Shown here in pieces: positions 24,165 through 32,298 of a stretch of 64,000 bases of DNA (position 1 is its first letter; the number at the start of each line of letters is the position of its first letter). The position numbers were made by a program, and so were the translations under genes. This DNA is from Pedobacter zeae (GTDB taxonomy: Bacteria > Bacteroidota > Bacteroidia > Sphingobacteriales > Sphingobacteriaceae), in NCBI RefSeq assembly GCF_014196715.1, contig NZ_JACIEF010000002.1, positions 1,453,508-1,517,507 of the forward strand. The letters run 5' to 3'. The notes beneath the pieces were generated by a model. The model saw nothing but the letters and a program-made list of their open reading frames with translations. It had not been told where the DNA came from and made no database searches.

Positions 24165-24632
24165 TTAAAATGCCTTGATTTGTTCTGTAGACAATGCGGC
24201 GTTTAACCAACCGCTTTCTAAATGTGCCTTATATTTATTGTAAAAATTGATGGCCGGTTCGTTCCAGTCCAGCACTTGCCAAACCATACCATTATAATTT
24301 CCGTTTTTGGCTTCTTCTATTACTTTGTCGAATAAGATTTTGCCCAGGCCTTTTCCCCTGAATTCTTCCGTTACAATAAAATCTTCCAGGTACAACCTGC
24401 AGCCTTTCCAGGTGGAATAACGGGTGTAATATAGGGCAAAACCAACAATTTTATGGCTTACCTCGGCAACAAAGGCTCTCCAAACCGATTGTTGGCCAAA
24501 GCCGGCTTCTGTAAAATGTTCTAAAGTAACGGTTACTTCTTCTGGAGCACGTTCATACAAGGCCAGTTCATTGATCAATTCTAATATTCTTGGGCAATCT
24601 TCGGCAGTTGCAAACCTGATGTTAAAATCCAT
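24165..24632 (-). CDS. GNAT family N-acetyltransferase
   Basis: 155 residues with one GNAT domain. The acetyl-CoA loop is VTEEFRGKGLGKILFD (R/Q-x-x-G-x-G/A pattern), and the end motif LDWNEPAINFYNKY is the alpha4/beta7 region. The sequence IRFATAEDCPRILELINELALYERAPEEV resembles the diamine/thialysine acetyltransferase branch (SSAT-like), so a polyamine-like or amino acid amine substrate is plausible. It lies in an operon with 1-nt gaps on both sides. Confidence 0.85.
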   Translation of the reverse strand: MDFNIRFATAEDCPRILELINELALYERAPEEVTVTLEHFTEAGFGQQSVWRAFVAEVSHKIVGFALYYTRYSTWKGCRLYLEDFIVTEEFRGKGLGKILFDKVIEEAKNGNYNGMVWQVLDWNEPAINFYNKYKAHLESGWLNAALSTEQIKAF

Positions 24633-24633
24633 A

Positions 24634-25335
24634 TTAATTGGCAGAAACGTTGTTTTTGAAATGTTTAATTATCCTTTTTCCGAAAATACTGCTGCCAATG
24701 CGCACCATGGTACTGCCTTCTTCGATCGCAATTTTGTAATCGGCACTCATTCCGGTTGATATTTCTTTGAAAGAATCTTCTTTACGGAAAAAACTTACTT
24801 TTATGCCATCAAAAAATACTTTTAGTTCATTAAATTCAAAAGTAATTTGTTTTTCGTTCCTGGTATTGGTGGCAATGCCCATTAAACCTACAATACGGAT
24901 ATTTTTTAAAGCTGCATATTCATCAGAACGCAACAATTCGATCACCTCGTCAAAGCCGAGACCAAATTTAGTGTCCTCGTCAGCAATGTAAACCTGTAAT
25001 AAACAATCAATTACTCTTTTGTTTTTTGCAGCCTGCTTATCAATTTCCTGCAAAAGCTTCAAGCTGTCTACTCCATGTATCAGTTTTACAAATGGCGCAA
25101 TGTATTTTACCTTATTGGTTTGCAGGTGACCTATCAGGTGCCATTCGATATCCTTAGGCAGCTGCGCTTCTTTATCAACCATTTCCTGTACATGGTTTTC
25201 TCCAAAAATACGCTGCCCGGCATGGTATGCTTCTAAAATAGATTCTATTGGTTGTGTTTTTGATACTGCAATCAGTTTTACCCCATCCGATTCAACTTCG
25301 CTTTTATATTTTTTAAGATTATCAGCTATGCTCAT
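24634..25335 (-). CDS. YggS-family PLP homeostasis protein
   Basis: 233 residues, the PLPBP/YggS fold (alanine racemase-like barrel without catalysis). Signatures: VKLIAVSKTQP with the PLP-binding Lys, RIFGENHVQEM, WHLIGHLQTNKVKYI, and the C-terminal STGMSADYKIAIEEGSTMVRIGSSIFG. It binds and distributes pyridoxal phosphate. First gene of the operon with the GNAT gene and lysC, and divergent from the DUF4296 gene with only 69 nt between the starts. Confidence 0.94.
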   Translation of the reverse strand: MSIADNLKKYKSEVESDGVKLIAVSKTQPIESILEAYHAGQRIFGENHVQEMVDKEAQLPKDIEWHLIGHLQTNKVKYIAPFVKLIHGVDSLKLLQEIDKQAAKNKRVIDCLLQVYIADEDTKFGLGFDEVIELLRSDEYAALKNIRIVGLMGIATNTRNEKQITFEFNELKVFFDGIKVSFFRKEDSFKEISTGMSADYKIAIEEGSTMVRIGSSIFGKRIIKHFKNNVSAN

Positions 25336-25404
25336 TTATAACTATTTTTGGTAAAATTAATAACCTTACCAGAATTTGGGGCAAAAAATAATATTTTATT
25401 AAGG

Positions 25405-25968
25405 ATGAAGAGACTAATAGGGGTTTTAATGACAGCTATATTATGGTTTGGTTGTAAGCCAAGCATACCTGATGACATTATTAAACCTGATAAAATGGAA
25501 AAGATTTTATATGATATACACATTGTTGACGGCTATGTTGCAAATATCTACGCGATAGATTCAGCAAAGAAGGTTGCAGCAGCTTATTACAAAGGTATTT
25601 ATAAAAAATTCGGGGTAGATTCTGTTCAATACAGCAGAAGTCTTTTATGGTATAATACCAATCCGAAAGAACTTGAAATCATTTATAAAAATATACAGAA
25701 ATCGTTAACTAAGCAGAAAAAAGCGGTAGAGATCGCCGATAAAATGATCCAAAGAAAGAAATTTAAAGCAGATTCATTAGTGATTGCGAAGAAGTTTAAG
25801 GCCGATTCTCTTGCCATCAGGAAGAAAATGAAACCAGATTCTTTATCGAAAGTTAAAGCAACTGCCGAAATTGCCAAAAAGAAAAAACAGGCAGATTCGC
25901 TTATTAATATAAAGAAAACCCAGTCATTACAAGTGGTTTCGGCTTCCACTCCGGTACCCATACAATAA
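25405..25968 (+). CDS. DUF4296-type lipoprotein with KADSL repeats
   Basis: 187 residues from the ATG at 25405, which gives a lipoprotein signal with lipobox LWFGC. An upstream start at 25348 would bury the signal. Residues about 20-110 match DUF4296 (IIKPDKMEKILYDIHIVDGY ... YNTNPKELEIIYKNIQ). The C-terminal third is a charged low-complexity helix made of repeats around KADSL (KFKADSLVIAKKFKADSLAI, then KPDSL, QADSL). Function unknown; an envelope protein specific to Bacteroidota. mutS2 starts 6 nt after its stop. Confidence 0.82.
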   Translation: MKRLIGVLMTAILWFGCKPSIPDDIIKPDKMEKILYDIHIVDGYVANIYAIDSAKKVAAAYYKGIYKKFGVDSVQYSRSLLWYNTNPKELEIIYKNIQKSLTKQKKAVEIADKMIQRKKFKADSLVIAKKFKADSLAIRKKMKPDSLSKVKATAEIAKKKKQADSLINIKKTQSLQVVSASTPVPIQ

Positions 25969-25974
25969 AATAAT

Positions 25975-28353
25975 ATGTTATATCCCGATAATTGTTTAGA
26001 ACGTTTAGGCTTTGTTGAGATCAGGCAGCTGATCAGCAAGCATTGTTTGAGCCCCATGGGACAAGCGATGGTGGGCAAGATGCAGGTGATGAACCGTTTT
26101 GATCAGATAGATAAATTTTTACGGCAAACAAACGAATTTAAGAACATCCTGCAAAATCAGGAGCCTTTACAGATCAGTACTTTTTTTGATATTAAATCGC
26201 TGGTTGAAAAAATCAGGGTAGAAGGCACTTACCTGTTAGAAGAAGAGTGGTTTCAGATATATACTTCCTTACAAACCGTTTTTTCGGTGCTCCGCTTTTT
26301 CGAAGAAAGGGCCGAAGTTTATCCAACGCTCGAAGCTTTATTTGAGCATTTACCAATAGAGAAAGCAATACTCCGCAAAATAGAAGCGGTAATTGATGCC
26401 AAAGGGAAGATTAAACCCAATGCATCGAAAGAATTGCAAGAAATTACCACAGCCATCTCCAAAACTGAGCAGGATGTGCGTAAACGCATGGATGCTATTT
26501 ACAAACAGGCCATTGCCAACAATTGGGTTGCCGACGGCAGTTTAACAATACGCGATGGCAGGATGTGTATCCCGGTTTTGGCTGAAAATAAGCGAAAAGT
26601 GAAGGGCTTTGTGCACGACGAGTCTGCCACAGGACAAACTGTTTATATTGAGCCGGAAGAGGTTTTTAGCTTAAATAATAAGCTGCGCGATTTAGAATTT
26701 GATAAACGCCGCGAAATCATCAGGATCTTAATTGCATTAACAGATGAGCTTCGCCCTTATTCGCCTTTGCTGCTTTCTTATCATGGTTTCCTTACTAAAT
26801 TAGATTTTGTAAGGGCTAAAGCCCTGTTTGCTTTAGATATTGAAGCCGAAATGCCCGGGTTATTAAAGGAACCGAAAACAAAGCTGATCAATGCAAGGCA
26901 TCCTTTGTTATCGATCTCTTTCGCCGCTGAAAAGAAAACCGTTACGCCATTAAATATTCACATCGATTCAGAAACGCGTGTGATTTTGGTCTCAGGACCC
27001 AATGCCGGTGGTAAATCCGTTTGTATGAAAACAGTTGGTTTACTGCAGATTATGTTGCAAACCGGGTTGCTGATTCCTGTTGATGCGAACAGCGAAGTCG
27101 GGATTTTTGAGCATATTTTCGCCGATATCGGCGACGATCAATCGATAGAAAGCGATTTGAGTACTTATAGCGCGCACCTGAAAAAGATGCGTTATTTTGT
27201 AGAGCATGCCTCACCAAAAACACTGGTACTGATTGATGAATTTGGTACCGGCACCGATCCGCAGTTTGGCGGACCAATGGCAGAGGCTGTTTTGGAAGTG
27301 CTGAACAATAAAAAAGTTAGAGGTGTAATTACTACCCATTATTCTAATTTAAAGCTGTTTGCAGGGAATACCCCTGGATTGGAAAATGCATCGATGCTTT
27401 TTGATAATGCAAAGATGAAACCCCTTTACATTTTAGAAATGGGCAAACCCGGTAGTTCTTATGCTTTCGAAATTGCGCAGAATATTGGATTGCCTAAGGA
27501 AGTGATCCAGTTGGCCAAGGAGAAAACAGGCTCCAACCAGAACTGGGTAGATACGATGTTGGTAGACCTGGAACGTGAAAAGAAAAATGTTTACGATGCA
27601 AAAGTAAGTTTGGCAAATCAGCAGAATAAGGCAAAAAACCTGGTTGCTGAAAATGAAAAGTTAAAAACATTTTTAGAAGAGAATAAAAAGGCACTGATTA
27701 AGGAGGCGAAGCAGGAGGCACAGAATATTATTAAGAACGCCAATAAGTTAGTAGAAAATACCATTGCCGAGATTAAGGAAAAACAGGCCGATAAAGAAGT
27801 AACCAAGGCCCTCCGCCAGAACCTGCAACGGGAGCTGGTTAAGAATTCTGTACCTAAAGAGCGACCGAAGCCGGCGCCGGTGGTTGTGGCAGGCGAAATT
27901 GAAGTAGGCGATCTCGTTAAATTTACAGATAGCGAAACCATTGGTCAGGTTTTGGAAATTAACCGGAATGAACTGGTTTTAGCTATTGGCGATCTGCGGT
28001 CGACAGTTAAAAAGAACCGTGTGCAAAAGGTAAGTAACCGGGAAGCTAAAAAAGTGATTCAAAGCAGTGCTAACTCGTTCGCCGGAAGGATGAACGAAGC
28101 GGTATCAGATTTTAGGGCTGAATTAGACCTGCGTGGAAAACGCACGGAAGATGCCTTGTTCGAAGTTGAAAAATACCTGGATAAAGCGGTTATGCTTGGT
28201 TTTCCGTCTATTAAACTGATACATGGTAAAGGGGATGGGATATTGAGGAAGATGATCAGGGAGTACTTACGGAAATATAGCCAGGTAAACAGGATGGAAG
28301 ATGAACATGCTGATAGGGGTGGAGATGGGATTACCTATGTTTATTTGAACTAG
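25975..28353 (+). CDS. mutS2: MutS2 ATPase/nuclease
   Basis: 792 residues, full length. No mismatch-recognition domain I, as expected for MutS2. The ATPase has Walker A GPNAGGKS (around residue 341), Walker B LVLIDEFGTGTDP and the signature segment with DDQSIESDLSTYSAHL. A long coiled coil (about 515-620) leads to a KOW-like segment and the C-terminal Smr nuclease domain (LDLRGKRTEDALFEVE ... LIHGKGDGILR). MutS2 limits recombination and can rescue collided ribosomes. The start MLYPDNCLERLGF is canonical. Confidence 0.95.
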   Translation: MLYPDNCLERLGFVEIRQLISKHCLSPMGQAMVGKMQVMNRFDQIDKFLRQTNEFKNILQNQEPLQISTFFDIKSLVEKIRVEGTYLLEEEWFQIYTSLQTVFSVLRFFEERAEVYPTLEALFEHLPIEKAILRKIEAVIDAKGKIKPNASKELQEITTAISKTEQDVRKRMDAIYKQAIANNWVADGSLTIRDGRMCIPVLAENKRKVKGFVHDESATGQTVYIEPEEVFSLNNKLRDLEFDKRREIIRILIALTDELRPYSPLLLSYHGFLTKLDFVRAKALFALDIEAEMPGLLKEPKTKLINARHPLLSISFAAEKKTVTPLNIHIDSETRVILVSGPNAGGKSVCMKTVGLLQIMLQTGLLIPVDANSEVGIFEHIFADIGDDQSIESDLSTYSAHLKKMRYFVEHASPKTLVLIDEFGTGTDPQFGGPMAEAVLEVLNNKKVRGVITTHYSNLKLFAGNTPGLENASMLFDNAKMKPLYILEMGKPGSSYAFEIAQNIGLPKEVIQLAKEKTGSNQNWVDTMLVDLEREKKNVYDAKVSLANQQNKAKNLVAENEKLKTFLEENKKALIKEAKQEAQNIIKNANKLVENTIAEIKEKQADKEVTKALRQNLQRELVKNSVPKERPKPAPVVVAGEIEVGDLVKFTDSETIGQVLEINRNELVLAIGDLRSTVKKNRVQKVSNREAKKVIQSSANSFAGRMNEAVSDFRAELDLRGKRTEDALFEVEKYLDKAVMLGFPSIKLIHGKGDGILRKMIREYLRKYSQVNRMEDEHADRGGDGITYVYLN

Positions 28354-28359
28354 ATGGAG

Positions 28360-28500
28360 AGGTAGACACGAGATATGAGGTTCAAGATGTGAGACACGAG
28401 ATGCAAGATATGAGATGCAGATGTGGGGCACGAGTATGGGGCACAAGATATGAGATGCAAGATGCAAGACATGAGAGGTGAGACACAAGATGTGTGTTGC
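28360..28500. repeat. Degenerate intergenic array of (gagatgcaagatat)-like units
   Basis: About 140 nt of imperfect units such as GAGACACGAGATG, CAAGATATGAGATGC and AAGATGTGAG after mutS2. No conserved spacer or unit length, so it is not CRISPR. A similar but shorter array is at 43390-43460. Confidence 0.6.
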
Positions 28501-28559
28501 TAGATCTGATACATGGGGTTATGGTGGAGATCTTTGATCTCTATCAGCTTTGCCAAATA

Positions 28560-28600
28560 GTAAAGATCCTTTGACTCTGCTCAGGATGACAAAGTAGTGG
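28560..28600. repeat. REP-like fragment
   Basis: 'gactctgctcaggatgacaa' (28573-28592) is a variant of the dispersed word 'gactacgctcagcctgacaa' at 31574. Confidence 0.45.
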
Positions 28601-28726
28601 GATTAGCTGTTGCCTTCTGGCACTCCATCAATTTCTGGGAAACTACCGGGTGGGAACATCTGCCAGCAGCCCAGAAAACTAAAACTTTTATATCCGTAAC
28701 TGTGTTATTTTTAAAATGTTACGGTT

Positions 28727-29815
28727 ATGAAAAAAATATTACTCTGTCTTTTTGTGGTATTGTTTATCACAACGTGTAAAAAAAGTGGCGATGGTGATCA
28801 AGATCCTGGTACTTTACCTGATGTGGAATTAAAAGCAAAAGTAATTGCTTCCGGATTAAGTCTTCCGTGGGAAATGGTATATGGGCCTGATCATTTCATC
28901 TGGTTTACTGAAAAGTCTGGCAAAATCAGCCGTTTGAATCCTTCCACAGGTCAGGTTACACCACTGCTTACTATCTCTGAAGTACGCACCAACGGCGAAG
29001 GAGGTTTATTGGGGATGGCCTTACACCCCAATTTCAGTACTGATCCTTTTGTTTATGTAATTTATGGATATGGAAGCATTTACAAGGCCAAAGTGGTCCG
29101 TTATACCTATACAGGAGGAAATTTAACCAATCCGTTAGTTTTGCTCGACCAGATTCCGGCGGCCTCAATACACAATGGTTCGCGTTTGTTGATCAGCGGA
29201 GGTAAATTGTTTATCAGTACCGGCGATGCATCTGATACCGCTAATCCCCAAAATATAAATTCATTGGCAGGCAAGATTTTAAGGATCAATTTAGATGGGA
29301 CTATCCCAGCAGATAATCCTTATCCGAACAATCCGGTTTGGAGTTTAGGACATCGAAATACACAGGGATTGGTGCAGGTAGGTAATAAGATATTTTCTTC
29401 GGAGCATGGTCCGGATTCGGATGATGAAATCAATATCATTGAAAAAGAGCGCAATTACGGATGGCCAAATATTAAGGGTTTTTGTAATGAAAGTGGCGAA
29501 CAATCGTTTTGCAGCGCCAATAATGTGGCAGAACCGCTAATTAACTGGACGCCTACCATTGCACCGAGTGGTTTGGCTTATTACAATAACGATTATATTC
29601 CGCAGTTTAAAAACTCTTTGTTATTGGCGGTATTGAAAGGAACCAAACTGATGCAACTGAAATTAGACGATGCGCAAACCAAAATTACGGCAACAAAAGA
29701 TTTTTACGTGAATAGTTATGGGAGGATCAGGGCTGTTTGCCAATCGTCCGAAGGTAAAATTTATATCTGTACCAGTAATGGAAGTGACGACAAGATTGTA
29801 GAAATTGCTAAATAG
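28727..29815 (+). CDS. PQQ-type sugar dehydrogenase family lipoprotein
   Basis: 362 residues. The signal ends in a lipobox-like ITTC, so it is probably lipid anchored. The body is the six-bladed soluble glucose/sorbosone dehydrogenase fold: LPWEMVYGPD, GEGGLLGMALHPNF, NGSRLLISGGKLFISTGDA, GHRNTQGLV and SSEHGPDSDDEINIIE, with the calcium- and PQQ-contacting His and Arg-Asn in place. It oxidises aldose sugars in the periplasm. The organism may have to import PQQ; no synthesis genes are here. Substrate unknown. Confidence 0.88.
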   Translation: MKKILLCLFVVLFITTCKKSGDGDQDPGTLPDVELKAKVIASGLSLPWEMVYGPDHFIWFTEKSGKISRLNPSTGQVTPLLTISEVRTNGEGGLLGMALHPNFSTDPFVYVIYGYGSIYKAKVVRYTYTGGNLTNPLVLLDQIPAASIHNGSRLLISGGKLFISTGDASDTANPQNINSLAGKILRINLDGTIPADNPYPNNPVWSLGHRNTQGLVQVGNKIFSSEHGPDSDDEINIIEKERNYGWPNIKGFCNESGEQSFCSANNVAEPLINWTPTIAPSGLAYYNNDYIPQFKNSLLLAVLKGTKLMQLKLDDAQTKITATKDFYVNSYGRIRAVCQSSEGKIYICTSNGSDDKIVEIAK

Positions 29816-29820
29816 CATTG

Positions 29821-29982
29821 CTATTTTTTACGCCCCGGGCACTTTTTACAGCGTTTCCCTTTTTTAAATTTTTCACAGCATTTTTTATGCTCAGCAGTAC
29901 AGCTGAAAATAAAGCCCATCCCTTTTTGGAATTCAGGATCGGTGGGTAGTATGAACTGACTTTCTTCTCTCTCGTAAATCAT
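29821..29982 (-). CDS. Small Cys-rich protein (53 codons)
   Basis: A short gene of 53 residues that starts MIYEREESQFILPTDPEFQK and then has five cysteines (28, 35, 36, 45, 48) in a strongly basic segment: FSCTAEHKKCCEKFKKGKRC and KKCPGRKK. The pattern C-x6-CC-x8-C-x2-C suggests a metal- or nucleic-acid-binding knuckle. It fills most of the gap between two plus-strand genes and is convergent with the dehydrogenase gene. No named family is recalled, but composition and ordered Cys spacing favour a real gene. Confidence 0.6.
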   Translation of the reverse strand: MIYEREESQFILPTDPEFQKGMGFIFSCTAEHKKCCEKFKKGKRCKKCPGRKK

Positions 29983-30110
29983 TGCAGTACAAAGGTAATG
30001 GTTATTTAGATTAATTCCAATTGATAAATATTCCGGAGAGATTTAAAATTATAATTGCTGCATTCTTGAAGGCAATTTGTAATTTAGCAAACTAACCAAA
30101 AATTCATAAG

Positions 30111-30815
30111 ATGATAAATAAAGTAGTATCTGGTGCCGAAGAGGCCATCAAAGATATATCAGATGGTGCTACCATAATGCTGGGCGGTTTCGGGCTTTGT
30201 GGCATTCCTGAAAATTGTATAAGTGCTTTGGTAAACAAAAAGGTTAAAAATTTAACCTGTATCTCCAATAATGCCGGTGTTGACGATTTTGGTATAGGTT
30301 TAATGCTAAAACAACGGCAGGTAAAAAAAATGATTTCTTCTTATGTTGGCGAAAATGCGGAATTTGAAAGGCAGTTATTAAGTGGCGAACTGGAAGTAGA
30401 CCTTATTCCGCAGGGTACTTTGGCAACCCGTTGCCTTGCTGCCGGATACGGTATGCCGGCAATTTTTACCCCTGCAGGTGTTGGAACTGAAATAGCAGAA
30501 GGTAAAGAAGTGCGTAATTTTAATGGTAAGGATTATTTGATGGAATATGCATTTGATGCCGATTTTGCCATTGTTAAAGCCTGGAAAGGTGATACGGCAG
30601 GGAATTTAATCTTTAGGTCTACCAGCCGTAATTTTAATCCGGTAATGGCTATGGCAGGTAAAATTACCATTGCTGAAGTAGAAGAGTTGGTAGAAGCAGG
30701 CGAGCTGGACCCTGATTATATCCATACGCCTGGCATTTATGTACACCGGATTTTTCAGGGGAAAAATTATGAGAAAAGAATTGAGCAGCGAACGGTGAGA
30801 AAGGCAGAAATCTGA
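30111..30815 (+). CDS. scoA: Succinyl-CoA:3-ketoacid CoA-transferase subunit A
   Basis: 234 residues, the alpha subunit of class I CoA transferases. It begins with AISDGAT-like [21 protein letters not shown] (the CoA-binding GxGGF loop) and holds [14 protein letters not shown] and [29 protein letters not shown]. With ScoB, 56 nt downstream, it moves CoA from succinyl-CoA to acetoacetate for ketone-body or branched-chain breakdown. Confidence 0.93.
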   Translation: MINKVVSGAEEAIKDISDGATIMLGGFGLCGIPENCISALVNKKVKNLTCISNNAGVDDFGIGLMLKQRQVKKMISSYVGENAEFERQLLSGELEVDLIPQGTLATRCLAAGYGMPAIFTPAGVGTEIAEGKEVRNFNGKDYLMEYAFDADFAIVKAWKGDTAGNLIFRSTSRNFNPVMAMAGKITIAEVEELVEAGELDPDYIHTPGIYVHRIFQGKNYEKRIEQRTVRKAEI

Positions 30816-30871
30816 CAGCAGATTGGAACATTCACTCATTCAATTATTCAAAATCCATTCATTTACAATTT

Positions 30872-31531
30872 ATGTTTTCAAAAGAAGAGATCGCACAGCG
30901 CATTGCTAAAGAAATAAAAGACGGATACTACGTTAACCTGGGCATCGGTATACCAACCCTGGTTGCCAATTATATTCCAAAGGGAATTAACGTGGTATTG
31001 CAATCAGAAAACGGCTTACTGGGGATGGGGCCATTTCCTTTTGAAGGAGAAGAGGATGCAGATTTAATTAATGCGGGCAAACAGACCATTACTACCTTAC
31101 CGGGGTCGTCAATTTTTGATTCGGCGATGAGTTTTGGGATGATCCGTGCACAAAAAGTAGATTTGACTATTCTTGGTGCCATGGAAGTTTCGGAGAATGG
31201 CGACATTGCCAACTGGAAAATTCCGGGTAAAATGGTTAAAGGGATGGGAGGCGCAATGGATTTGGTAGCCTCTGCCAAAAACATCATTGTAGCCATGCAA
31301 CATATAAATAAGGCCGGCGAAAGTAAATTATTGCCGAAATGCACCTTGCCTTTAACCGGTATAAAATGCATTAAAAAGATCGTTACCGAACTGGCGGTTT
31401 TAGATATTTTACCTGAAGGTGGTTTTAAACTTTTGGAGCGTGCGCCAGGCGTTAGCATCGAATTTATACAGCAATCTACAGCCGGAAGATTGATTGTAGA
31501 GGGGGAGATTCCTGAAATGAGGTTGGATTAA
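30872..31531 (+). CDS. scoB: Succinyl-CoA:3-ketoacid CoA-transferase subunit B
   Basis: 219 residues, the beta subunit. It carries the catalytic Glu in QSENGLLGMGPFP, the family signature of the second subunit, and the NLGIGIPTLVANYIP opening. The pair is complete and in the usual A-B order. A REP-like fragment and a strong bidirectional terminator follow. Confidence 0.94.
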   Translation: MFSKEEIAQRIAKEIKDGYYVNLGIGIPTLVANYIPKGINVVLQSENGLLGMGPFPFEGEEDADLINAGKQTITTLPGSSIFDSAMSFGMIRAQKVDLTILGAMEVSENGDIANWKIPGKMVKGMGGAMDLVASAKNIIVAMQHINKAGESKLLPKCTLPLTGIKCIKKIVTELAVLDILPEGGFKLLERAPGVSIEFIQQSTAGRLIVEGEIPEMRLD

Positions 31532-31554
31532 ATTTGTTTTTTGTGAGGACACCA

Positions 31555-31600
31555 ACCACGGCGATTAAGGCTTCGACTACGCTCAGCCTGACAAAGTGTA
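31555..31600. repeat. REP-like fragment
   Basis: 'ggcttcgactacgctcagcc' (31568-31587) then 'tgacaaagtg': the common dispersed word of this family, also seen in variant forms at 21557, 28573 and 44618-44738. Confidence 0.5.
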
Positions 31601-31607
31601 TAATCAA

Positions 31608-31642
31608 AAAGAAGTCAAGCTTTTTAAAAGCTTGACTTCTTT
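31608..31642. terminator. Bidirectional terminator between scoB and udk
   Basis: A perfect stem of 17 bp, AAAGAAGTCAAGCTTTT with AAAAGCTTGACTTCTTT, essentially without a loop beyond 1 nt. It serves both convergent transcription units. Confidence 0.88.
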
Positions 31643-31647
31643 GGTAT

Positions 31648-32298
31648 TTATTTTATATCAACCAAAACACTATTCCTTAAATCATTCGAAATATCTTCCG
31701 TGATGGCGATAATTTCGTCGGGCTCATTGGTATTATTTATCACTACTTTATTGCATTGCTCGCGGTATGGGAGCAGGTATTCTTTATAAGCCGGTACTAC
31801 ATGGTTGTGCCATTTGTACAATACGTCGTCTTCAGGATAACCCCGTTCTAAGCCATCGCGTTTAATGCGGCGGTCTAAAGCAACCTGTTCATCTGCATCA
31901 ACAAAAATCGTATGATCCAATAAAGCGGCAATCTCTTTAAAATGGAGAATAAAAAGGCCTTCTACAATAATAATTGGTGCTGATTTAATTTCGAGTATTT
32001 TAACTACAGCCAGGGGGTTATTAAAGTTGTATTCTTTTTTATAAACCACTTCGCCGCTCATTAATTGTTTAATGTCTTTTAAAAATTGTTCACTATCAAT
32101 GGTTGAGGGCAGGTCGAAATTGTATAGTTTGTTTTCTTCCTGTGTCATGTCGCCGGCAGGGATGTAATAATCATCCTGCGATACAAGTGTTACCTCATCC
32201 TGTTTAAAATGATGAAGAAAGCAGTTCAGGAAAAATGTCTTGCCGGATCCGCTACCACCGGCAATACCAATTATAAAAGGCTTTTTGTTTGAACTCAT
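31648..32298 (-). CDS. udk: Uridine kinase
   Basis: 216 residues, the uridine/cytidine kinase fold. Walker A is GGSGSGKT (14-21). The substrate-binding segment is VSQDDYYIP, and the lid has RRIKRDGLERGYPEDDV. It phosphorylates uridine or cytidine in pyrimidine salvage. Its start codon overlaps the end of the LysM gene by 4 nt (ATGA), so the two are translationally coupled. Confidence 0.92.
   Translation of the reverse strand: MSSNKKPFIIGIAGGSGSGKTFFLNCFLHHFKQDEVTLVSQDDYYIPAGDMTQEENKLYNFDLPSTIDSEQFLKDIKQLMSGEVVYKKEYNFNNPLAVVKILEIKSAPIIIVEGLFILHFKEIAALLDHTIFVDADEQVALDRRIKRDGLERGYPEDDVLYKWHNHVVPAYKEYLLPYREQCNKVVINNTNEPDEIIAITEDISNDLRNSVLVDIK

Noticed and set aside
28360..28500. CRISPR-like repeats
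   Set aside because: Unit and spacer lengths are irregular and no cas gene is in the window.
28597..28779. 60-codon plus-strand frame before the sugar dehydrogenase
   Set aside because: It runs out of frame into the dehydrogenase start and shows no protein-like pattern.
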